Under the pieces are notes generated by a model that worked only from the letters and a program-made list of their open reading frames with translations, did no database searches and had not been told where the DNA came from. Positions 55,201 to 64,000 of a stretch of DNA of 64,000 nt are shown here, piece after piece. The first letter of the stretch is position 1. Each line of letters begins with the position of its first letter. The translations under genes were made by a program, and so were the position numbers. The stretch is from Antedon mediterranea (lineage: Eukaryota > Echinodermata > Crinoidea > Comatulida > Antedonidae), in assembly GCF_964355755.1 (NCBI RefSeq), contig NC_092676.1, positions 16,846,288 to 16,910,287 of the forward strand, written 5' to 3'.

Positions 55201-56655
55201 ATTATTCAATGTTTCTATATTAAGGGTAACGATTTTCTCTTTTAAACTGTGTTGTTGGTGTTTGGCAAACGCAAAAGTGGATCAAAGTACCAATATAGAC
55301 CTATTTAAGTATCTTAAGTAATTATATTTAAGTAATTATCATTTCCATGACAGCTACACGCATCCGTCTTTTTTCGACTATGCTATACCTACTTGACTCT
55401 TCTATATGGCGTTTATTTTTAATAGGCCCATTCATTTAATCTATTGTGTGGAATCACGTCCTACCGTAAAACCTCGAAAAGAAGCACTATGGGATTCTGC
55501 TTTTTAAAGTATTTTTAGGTGGCCTTTTCAAGATGAGTTTTTTTTAAGGATTACTTTTGCAAACTAAAAAGGTGGGGCTTCTTTTCAAAATGAATGCTGT
55601 GAATTTTGTGAATTGTTACTACAATAATAGGATTTTTATACATTATCTGCCCAGTTCGCATATTTCTGATGAAAAATATCTTTTTAAACTTTAAAATGAA
55701 TGTACAATTATGAACTTGATGACACATTTTATCTGCATCACAAGTTATCTTGTATTAAATTCATTTGTGATATTCAAATAGTCTCGTAAAAAAGTCCAGT
55801 GAACTTCATTTCGAGATCGATTATTTTAGCAAAACAAAAGTTCTTTTCGAACAGAAACCCAGTGCTTCTTGCCATTCATTAAGTGATGCTGTATTCACAA
55901 CAACCGGTTGGCGTTAGAGACCCGCTTTATTAAAGTGATGACTAATGGATTCACAAGGTCTATAAATGACACTATTCTTTAAGTAGGATAGACAAGAGCG
56001 TGACGTGGTCAAGCAGGATCTTAACAATAATACAACAATAATAATAATAATTAAACCGCAAATCAATTGTTTCAAATCTATTCCGTATTCGAATAAATAT
56101 GGCAAGAACAAGGTGTAGGCCTAGATTTTATATAGGCCTTTCGGCTTACAAAAAATATATTTTTGTTTATATTTAAAATTTTTTTTACAAATTTACAATG
56201 CTTATGATATTTTTTTTTAATTTAATGAGGGCCAAAAAAATATTTGTTAAGCGTCACTCACCCTCTCCTCATTTTCGAGCCGCCTCTGTTCTTTTACGAC
56301 TAAAATCGATTATAGCCAGAATACAGGAAGATATAGTAATGTGGTTTTCTTGAAGTTGAAAACATGAAATAAATAATGTGTTCTTATTTTAAACAGTTAA
56401 TGTGACACACTAACAATATAGTAAACAATAAACAAATAATCATAAGGACGGCATTTGTCATAACAATGATTATGATAATGTAAGACCTACATGGCTCAAT
56501 ATTCATTTTAATTACACATCAGAAACAAAATAAAACAATAATAAAACTGATGCCGTACAGATAAATATTTATTGATAATTTTATTTATTTATTTATTCGG
56601 TATATAAAAATATATTGCAAAACGACAGTCAAGGACTGAAATGAATTGTATTACA
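55201..56655. other. Non-coding intergenic stretch
   Basis: AT-rich sequence downstream of gene B. I found no exon, RNA gene or clear mobile element. The 65-codon open frame at 55914-56111 (minus) has no recognisable features. Confidence 0.5.
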
Positions 56656-57434
56656 AATAACTAACAAGGCCAACAGCCATTAAGTCGCGTGCTACAATGC
56701 ATAGTGATACCGGACCGACAGACAGACCGACAGACCGACAGACAGACAGACCGACCGACATAGTGAACTATAGAGTCGCGTCCACGCGACTAAAAAGGCA
56801 TGATTTTGACGAATTTTTGAACTTTTTCATCAAAACGTGCGCAAATTATCCAATTCGACGTGCTCAGTATGACGTAATTTTAAGTCGAAATTGTTTAAAA
56901 GTTGGTAAAATTATTAGAAAAGGCTGCAAAAACATAAATCACGCGAAAAAAGTATGTATTTAACGCTACATGCGCACCGCGCGCGTATGGGAATTTTTGA
57001 CATGCTCAAAATGACCAGAAACGCGTAGAAAGTTGATTAAAAATTAATTTTGCGCATTTTAAAATTGTAAATGCGCGTGCGCGCATAACTTTGTGTAAAA
57101 CACACATTTTTTTTCAACAGAAAGTTAGCACCTGATATAAATTAAACTTTTGCAAAGTTTCAATTTAAAATGTTATTTGGTTTTTGACCTATGTTAAATA
57201 CGAGAAAATCGTTAAATCGCGCGTAAATCACGTTGCGCAACTCTAACGTCATTCACAATAGGAGGTTTCACGTAAATGCCCACATGTTGACATCAAAACA
57301 GTTCAAAAAATACAGAAAAGCGATAAAACGCATAGTGATACCGGACCGACAGACAGACCGACAGACAGACAGACCGACAGACAGACCGACCGACCGACAT
57401 AGTGAGCTATAGAGTCGCGTCCATGCGACTAAAA
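56656..57434. mobile_element. Tetranucleotide-array elements, two adjoining copies
   Basis: A short copy (about 56656-56793, ending GAGTCGCGTCCACGCGACTA) is followed by a longer segment with a different interior, rich in GCGC. That ends at a second array (57340-57400) and GAGTCGCGTCCATGCGACTA. The shared AAGCGATAAAACGCATAGTG block ties it to the other copies. Confidence 0.7.
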
Positions 57435-57559
57435 ATTAGTTAAAATTGCTATAAAAATAGAAACATCTTATTAAAATTAGATACCGTACCATAAAATTAT
57501 AAAACATACATGAATAAAAAACCTTAAAACATTCACTTATTACATATCTAAAAAAAGAG

Positions 57560-59900
57560 CTAGTGGTACCTATTAATTATATCCACCATGGTGGGAACTG
57601 AAGACGACCTAAGTCTGCTGGTTTTACACAGTGGTGGCGCCAGCGGGGGGGCTACGGGGGCTCTAGCCCCCTCGTCGGGGAGCCTAGCCCCCCCGTCGGG
57701 GAACACGGGTACTTTTTGTCGGGGAATATAATATACAGTAAAAAACGTTCGCGTTCACTTCATATAGCTTCAGCGCCTAGAAAACCACGACGTTCCATTG
57801 ACCGTGAGAGTACGTCAGAGTGCTATTATGCACTTTTATGCATTCATTTATTGCCAGCGATCTAACTTACTACTAAACATTAGCTAGGTACGCACTTGTC
57901 TGGCGGTATCCCTTTGTACGAATCGTTCAACGTTGGGTTGAGACGCGTGATATCAAGTTCCATCCAGGGACCAAAATGTGTAATGTAGTTATTTTCCAGG
58001 CGAAGTTTACCGACGGTTACCGAAGAAAACACGGGTACTTTTTGTCGGGGAATATAATATACAGTAAAAAGCGTTCGCGTTCACTTCGTAGCAAGCTTCA
58101 GCGCCTAGAAAACCGCGACGTTTCATTGACCGTGAGAGAGTACGTCAGAGTGATATTATGCACTTTATAAGCACTCATTATTGCCAGCGATCTAACTTAC
58201 TACTAAACAATAGCTAGGTTCGCACTTGTCTGGCGGTATCCCTTTGTACGAATCGTTCAACGTTGGGTCGAGACGCGTGATATCATGTTCCATCCAGGGA
58301 CCAAAATGTGTACTGTAGTTATTTTCCAGGCTAAGTTTACTGACGGTTACGTCGTGTACTGCGTCGACGTACGCTACACTACAGCAAAAACGAATTATGT
58401 TAATTGTTCGTATGTTCACCAATTTTTTAAATTTACAAGTAACATTCTGTACCGTGGGGCACCTAAAATAAATTTTTCATCCATTACTAAACAAAAAAAC
58501 ATGCCATTTTCGCTTAGCCAACATCTTATTATAGCTAAGTTATTACATTTTCAATGTCCTGTATGTCATGAATTTCTCACCACTCGGAAGTCCAGATGGT
58601 ACGCACGCATACACTTGTTGGGAGGAATAAACTTATTTCCCCGACTGAAAAAGTTCTACGCTTGCGTTTTTTAAGCCTCTATGCCTGATGTTTCCGAAGT
58701 ATAAAATGCAATTTTTTGAAGACCTGCAGCTCTAGTTTTAAACAGTTTCTTAGCTCAGCCCCAACAATAAAGCTGGTCATATTTCGAAGTACAAGAAGTG
58801 CATTTTCCGGGACCTAACATCTCTATTTTTCAAACATTTCTTAGCTCAGTCACAACCTTGATAGGGACTTATATATTTTATTTCATGTTTTGAAGTATAA
58901 TAAGTCCAATTTCCGGGACCTCCAACTCTATTTTTCTAAATTTTCTTTGAACTTTTATTTTTTAAATTGAAAAAATATGGATTGAAACAGTCATCGCGCA
59001 TCGTTTTTTTGCACGCAGTATTTTATTTATGCATTATAAAAAATGGAAAAAATGGCTACCCTAAATCTGATTAAAATGACCTCAAATGACGCTAGAACGC
59101 GTTGCTTCCGGGGGCTTCGCCCCCTGGACCCCCACCGGGGGCCCTTGGCGGCCCCCTGGCCCCCAGCCTAGTGATGCTCGCTTCGCTCGCATAGCCCCCT
59201 CGTCGGAGAATGTAGCCCCCGCGTCGGGAAGATCCTGGCGCCACCCCTGGTTTTACAATGAGGTACTTCTAGAAAGCGGTTGAATCTGAGAGACCGAGCT
59301 GGCTTATGAAGAGGGGAAAGTATTTCTCTAAAGAGCTCGGATTTTAATAAGCCTTCCCCGAAAGACAACACCAGTTTGTTTCTTCTCTCAACAAGAGTAC
59401 GGTAAACCAGTAACAGACAATGCAGGATCATAGCACACATAGTTGTTACCTAGCATGATTCGCAAAGCTCTCTTTTGTACCTTTTCAATAGGCTTGGACC
59501 CTCATGTCCTTAGTGATAGCGCCATGCCAAACAGGGGCAGCATATTCTAAAATAGGTCTTATATAAGCCATATAAACAGTCAACAGATCATTAATTAAGA
59601 TTCCAGCTTTCTTCAAAATGCACAAGGAAAATAAACGTCTAGAAGCTCTAGACACAATATTATTAGTGTTAAGTTCCCATTTCATTATGATCAACACGAT
59701 CAACAAGATCAAAAGCTTAGTAAAGTCAGTGGCACATATAGGTTTAAACATATCATTTACCCTTCTTTGAGTGTAGAGTCAATAAGACTAACAAGATATA
59801 GTGAGTTGAGGAAGCCTTTTTCCTACTACCAAATTGACGAGAATCTATTTTACCCCTTAATAATAATACGCGTTCATATTATTTAACCAATAATAGGCCT
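57560..59900 (-). pseudogene. LINE (non-LTR retrotransposon) reverse-transcriptase remnant split by the hAT element
   Basis: On the minus strand, 59751-59480 encodes NTNNIVSRASRRLFSLCILK, KAGILINDLLTVYMAYIRPI and LEYAAPVWHGAITKDM, the thumb region after the RT core of CR1/Jockey-like LINEs. With frameshifts it continues as KVQKRALRIMLGNNYVCYDP, LVERRNKLVLSFGEGLL and SLRFNRFLEVPHCKT to the hAT edge. It resumes beyond the element as RLRSSVPTMVDIINRYH and a stop near 57570. Upstream, DFTKAFDLVD is a vestige of the RT active-site region A, directly joined to the thumb by an internal deletion. Inactive. Confidence 0.8.
57629..59249. mobile_element. hAT-type DNA transposon (non-autonomous), 8-bp TSD
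   Basis: Termini CAGTGGTGGCGCCAGCG (left) and CAGGGGTGGCGCCAGGATC (right, reverse complement) are short inverted repeats of hAT style. The element is flanked on both sides by GTTTTACA (57621-57628 and 59250-59257), an exact 8-bp target duplication as made by hAT transposases. Inside, about 320 bp are duplicated in tandem (about 57700-58020 and 58025-58345). A 129-codon frame at 58285-58674 shows Cys/His spacing (FQCPVCHEFL) but no transposase motif I can name. GC-rich subterminal GGGGGCT/AGCCCCC blocks are present. Confidence 0.85.
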
Positions 59901-60693
59901 ACTCTACAATAAAAAATTGTAGGCCTAATGTATAGGCTATTTTGTTTTGTTTTGCTTATTTTTGTATATGTATAGCTTTTGTTTTTTAAATCAGTTAATA
60001 AAATAAGATTTTGAATAGGCCATTTTAAAATTTTAATTAATACAAAAAAATTGTTTGATTAATGTTTTAATATATAATAATAGGCCTCCTTAAAAAGTTA
60101 TGACGCGTTTTTTAACTTCCGGTTTTCGTGGCAGTGTTTTAAGTGGATGCGATCTACTGGGCAGCGGTTTTGTTTACCGTAACCTAATTAATTTGCGGAG
60201 GAGGTATTTTGACAGGTAATTATATGTATTCCTTATTAAATCCCAACTAGAAATATTTATAAACCGTCTATGACTAGGCCTAGTGTTTTATTTTGCACTA
60301 GAGTATTCGATCGTTACATGAGAACATTCGCTAGGCCTAGGCCCTCCTAAAAAAGCCGCATAGCCATAGTAGCGTTGTTACCGCCGGTAGACCTAGATAT
60401 CTAAAGAAAACACAGTTGCGTTTGGTGAGGCGCCTGGAAGGACAGTGAGTGTTATAAGGCTTTGTACTACCTAGGGGCCTTAGCTTGTATTACCGTATTA
60501 GGCCTAGTACTGGTAAGTTTTACTCTAGAACTAGGCCTAGGCCTAGACTTAATGTTATTTGCAAATTGCTGTAGTTTGACCATAATTAATAATAATAATT
60601 ATAATATTGATAATTTATTAATTAGGCCTAGGCTAGTCTAGTACCGCCAACCCATTCTCTATCTAGGCGCTATCTCTACTACTAGGCTAGGTG

Positions 60694-60895
60694 GGGAACA
60701 GACGATCGGGACCACGGACGTTCGGGCCCAAGACGATCGGGCCCTGAAAACGTGGTCCCGATAGTCTTCAGCGTTGGGCCCGATCGTCATACCATTAGGC
60801 CCGATCGTCCAGTGTTTTCAGAACCACGTTGAGCCCGATAGTCTTACCAGTTGGTCCCGATCGTCTTAGCGTTAGGCCCGATAGTTTTGTGTTAT
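60694..60895. repeat. Cluster of CCCGATCGTC-type motifs in both orientations
   Basis: Nine imperfect copies of GG(C/T)CCCGAT(C/A)GTC are spaced roughly 15-40 bases apart. The first three point one way (GACGATCGGGACC, GGACGTTCGGGCC, GACGATCGGGCCC) and the next six the other way (GGTCCCGATAGTC, GGGCCCGATCGTC, AGGCCCGATCGTC, GAGCCCGATAGTC, GGTCCCGATCGTC, AGGCCCGATAGTT). It is GC-rich against AT-rich surroundings. No known element or binding site was recognised. Confidence 0.7.
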
Positions 60896-61009
60896 ATAAA
60901 ATAATGTGCCTCCTCCTCCTCCTCGCCACATTTCATCATTTTTCATTCCTAGTGCTACTGTAGTGTCAAACGTGCTTTTCTTGCGTAATTAAGATTTTAA
61001 TTAAAAAGG

Positions 61010-61310
61010 TTAAAGATGTATTGTCCCCAAAAACATGAAAAATAAAGATTAATTAAATCAGACTTTGAATATTTATTTTGTAGTTTAAATAAAGTCAATC
61101 ACTTATAAAATAAATGGTTAAATTCAACCAAAAATCCACTGGCTGGCAGCCAATTTGACCATTTTTTGTTTTAAATTACATTTTTTTCAGGCAAATATAT
61201 TTTTTTTCGATCCAATTTTTGGTCAAAGTGGATAACTATTATGTTACATTAAAATGGAATATTAAAAAAAAAAATTTGTTTTAATTATACAATAGTCAAT
61301 ACATCTTTAA
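61010..61310. mobile_element. TTAA-flanked MITE (301 bp)
   Basis: It starts TTAAAGATGTATTGTCCCC and ends CAATACATCTTTAA. TTAA edges and termini are shared with the element at 18713-19701. The interior has inverted blocks (AACCAAAAATCCACTGGC; CCAATTTTTGGTCAAAG) and no coding capacity. Confidence 0.75.
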
Positions 61311-62270
61311 TTAGATTTTTTCTAAAGTATTTAATTAAGTTAACTCTGTTCCATCCACTTGACCACCACCCTCTGTGTATCAACAGTTGTTGTGAGTTTA
61401 AATACTGTTGTTTGCGATGCATGTCTTACGTTATCTGAACTAAAAAAAAAGGGTAAATTGCAAAAGCCAGACTCAATGACGACCAAAATGATCTATATTC
61501 TTTGCTAGTGCATCCTGAATATTGTGAAACAGTTTTTACAGTACTTATTCAATGTACAAATTGCGCAAGATAGACACTCTCTTGCTCAAATTGAAATTAT
61601 GTAGGCTAAAACACAATATGATACAGTAAACTATGAAACATTTTTGGGAAAAACCCAGGATTAAATTTACTACTGAGAAAGTACATAAATGTATTGTACA
61701 GTAGTATTAATTTTTGTATACGTATAATAGAAATGACAGATGTTATGTTACACTCAGGACCTAATAATTTACAATTAAATTATACAGTAGTCGGTTACTG
61801 TACAGTAAGCAGTTAGCAACCATTAATTATTGATTTATTTTCTATTGTTGATGCCTTGTAAGTTGTAAATACATGTTGAGTTGACTAAATTACTGTAGGA
61901 GTTATGGTTATTTAAAAATGATTTTAAATCCTAACATTTAACTATAGTTCATTGCAGTGGACTATGCTTAAAACCCAATAAATTAACACGTAATAACAGA
62001 AATGTAACAAATTGTTTGGACTCATAACAAGTTGTTGATATTTACAAGATTATAAAACACATACTGTATGACAATGTATTAAAAATGAATCTACATAACT
62101 GTAAATTTATATTTATATAGATGCGTTGAGGCAGCAAAAATGCTCAATTGAAATCAAGAGCGAATATATATTTATGAATTAGATAGAACACAAGTGTCTA
62201 TTACACGGTGTTTCACGTTAAACGGTCTTCAGATAGACTGAACAATACCGTATCTTAAGGTGTTATAAGG
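61311..62270. other. Non-coding intergenic stretch
   Basis: AT-rich, with several GTACAGTA-like words but no exon, RNA gene or element that I can support. Confidence 0.5.
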
Positions 62271-62272
62271 CT

Positions 62273-62650
62273 TTAGTCAGGTGGTATGTAAATTTTCTTG
62301 TTATGACAACATTTTGAAATCAGTTCAGACCTTTTGTTTAACAAATTTGTTTTGTTTACATTTAGAATACATAACTTTTCATCTAAACAAAGACTACAAC
62401 GCCCATAAGCGGCGTTCTTAGTGGAGGAATATTTAATTACTTTCCATTTAATTGTAAACATTACGTCATTACTTTTCAAAGACCATACGTACTTTGAGAG
62501 CTCGGATTCTTTACTGTACGTTTCTTTTTTGAAAGATTTCTTGTGATTGTTAAACCTAGTTTTAAACTGCCCACCCGTCATACCAATATATGTCTTAGTT
62601 TCGTTATTGGTTATGACGTCGGCGGAGTAACTATAAATTTATGTATGTAC
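62273..62650 (-). pseudogene. Retroelement C-terminal fragment with GIY-YIG-like end
   Basis: On the minus strand: ADVITNNETKTYIGMTGGQF, KTRFNNHKKSFKKETYSKES, ELSKYVWSLKSNDVMFTIKW, CSLCLDEKLCILNVNK and LLNKRSELISKCCHNKKIY. The T-Y-I-G-M-T ... F-K-x-R-x-x-N-H ... E-L-S-K-Y-[VI]-W order and the Cys/LNKRSEL ending are the GIY-YIG terminal region of another Penelope-type element, different from the one at 38 kb. Only about 115 residues remain, with no start or upstream RT, so it is a dead fragment. Confidence 0.7.
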
Positions 62651-63417
62651 AATACCGTACAGTGGTGCTTTACACACAGTACTGTAGTTTTGTATACTAA
62701 ATACATTGAATATTAAAAACAATTACAATACAAAGGAAAATCTCTTGAATTTAACTCTCAAGTATTTCATGAAGTCCACTCAAGAATTGATCTTTTGATC
62801 TCATGGGCCTTTTAAGTAATATTAGTACATGTCATTGATTACATTCTTGTTTCTATAGTTACAGAATACTACACTATACTGACCCTTAAAAAAAAAAATT
62901 AAGTCAGTGCTTTTTTTTCTTGTACAGTCTAGATTTTGCTTAATTAATTTACTATTAAAGTATAATTTATTTTTTTTATTATTTTTTTTTTCATGTCTTA
63001 TTCTCAAAGTTATTTGTGATCCACTTAGTGCTTCAGTGCAATGACACTGATAGTGCCATCATATTGATTAAAATAAATTAATAATATATTGATTTTGTGG
63101 TTAAAACAAGACATTTTTTTTTTAAATTATCTTTAATAACTGTAAAATAATACTGTACTAACTATTAGGAAAACAATGCCATGTTATTTCTTCTAATTCT
63201 ATTGAAATACAGTACAGTGGACTACAGATAGTCACAACACCTTTACAAACTGTCTCAGCCTAAAAGCTTTGAACTAAATCTATTCAGATCATTTACTGTA
63301 CTTACAAAAAAAGAATTGAAAAGTCATCAATAATATAATTAAGATTATAATAGAATTCCAATTTGTTTAGATGTTATCTTGAGCATAAAAAGAGGCAATA
63401 GTTTTACTACAAAGACA

Positions 63418-63645
63418 ACTAGAAAGCCACTCCGAGAGTGCATACCTCCGCCTACTGTAAAATTCTCCTACATAAGATTTCTCCGGTAAAAAAAATATAT
63501 ATATTTGTTTGTGTCTTTAAATGCTGTTTGTGATTTAGGCTAATTTCACTACAAGCATGTGTATGCAAGTTTGGTGTAATGGTTATGTAACAAGCCTTTC
63601 AATTAACAATGGCTTCAGTTGACTAACAATAGAACAGCAACCAGC
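63418..63645 (+). repeat. Dispersed repeat, third copy
   Basis: About 95 percent identical by eye to 1874-2102 (CCACTCCGAGAGTGCATACC, GGTGTAATGGTTATGTAACA). The flanking sequence differs, so this is an interspersed repeat rather than a segmental duplication. Confidence 0.75.
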
Positions 63646-64000
63646 CTTAATAAGCTGACCAATAAGCCTATTCAGATCATCATTGACTGTTTTTGTTATT
63701 GTAAATTGATAAAGTCATCAATAATACAATAAAGATTAGATTAGAATTCCATTTGTTCCTAAAGGATTGATTCTTCCAGACAGAATTACTCTGTTTTTTT
63801 GCAATGAAACACTTTCTGTAGTGTACTGTAAGGTCTGTTTTATGCTACAGTATGAACGTCAATCAATAGATAAACATACATTGTTCTGACTTGCATTAAT
63901 CAAAAGAAATTAGAAAACTTTTCATTCTAGGAACTATAGGATTAACCAATTAAGCTGTCTTTAATGAAATATTATTTTTAAAATATAGTCATAGTCATAG

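Noticed and set aside
58285-58674. 129-codon frame inside the hAT element
   Set aside because: It is duplicated, non-autonomous filler with no transposase or zinc-finger motif I can defend; described within the element instead.
60100-60450. Promoter / first exon of another gene (AACTTCCGGTTTT ETS-like site, CpG-containing stretch)
   Set aside because: Suggestive base composition and one motif only; no open frame or convincing downstream exon within the window.

Overview
The window is AT-rich animal nuclear DNA. It has many short exons with GT-AG introns, and dispersed repeats and transposon remnants throughout. The gene content (adhesion GPCRs carrying F5/8C discoidin and SUEL-type lectin domains), Penelope, LINE and hAT remnants, and the very frequent palindrome AGGCCT fit a marine deuterostome invertebrate. 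An echinoderm is my best guess; the sequence alone does not fix the species.

Two large adhesion G-protein-coupled receptor (aGPCR) genes lie head to head. Gene A (minus strand, 27812 down to the left edge) reads: signal peptide, an 879-nt exon encoding a (GGSGS)n linker, a SUEL/rhamnose-binding-lectin domain, a linker, two discoidin domains, a stalk of many small phase-1 exons (including a five-copy cassette array), the GAIN domain with GPS, and TM1. TM2-TM7 lie outside the window. I could join 27 exons with consistent splice sites and phases. Gene B (plus strand, 36321-52975) reads: discoidin domain, a dibasic proprotein-convertase-like site, a mucin-like exon with 27 copies of a 28-residue repeat, GAIN with GPS, all seven TM helices, and a cytoplasmic tail of about 900 residues ending in an acidic exon with 56-residue repeats. 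Its first (signal-peptide) exon was not found. The two genes share GAIN exons of identical length (48 and 109 nt), which supports descent from one ancestor.

Most of the rest is introns and intergenic DNA with repeats. These include a large inverted repeat (2.9-5.6 kb), minisatellites (10.6-11.5, 29.2-30.05, 44.2-44.7 and 54.0-55.2 kb), MITEs (17.7, 18.7-19.7, 30.2, 35.9 and 61.0 kb), a family with GTCG/GTCT tetranucleotide arrays (25.3, 37.1, 49.1 and 56.7-57.4 kb), two Penelope-like GIY-YIG fragments (38 and 62.3 kb), and a hAT element (57.6-59.2 kb) inserted into a LINE fragment with an 8-bp target duplication. I see no third protein-coding host gene to the right of 53 kb.

The most unusual theme is how often exons, or copies of them, have become tandem arrays in and around both receptors: the Gly-Ser linker, the stalk cassettes, the 28-residue mucin repeat, the 56-residue tail repeat, and minisatellites that carry splice-donor sequence. 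The result is two receptors with long, repeat-built regions that probably vary in length.
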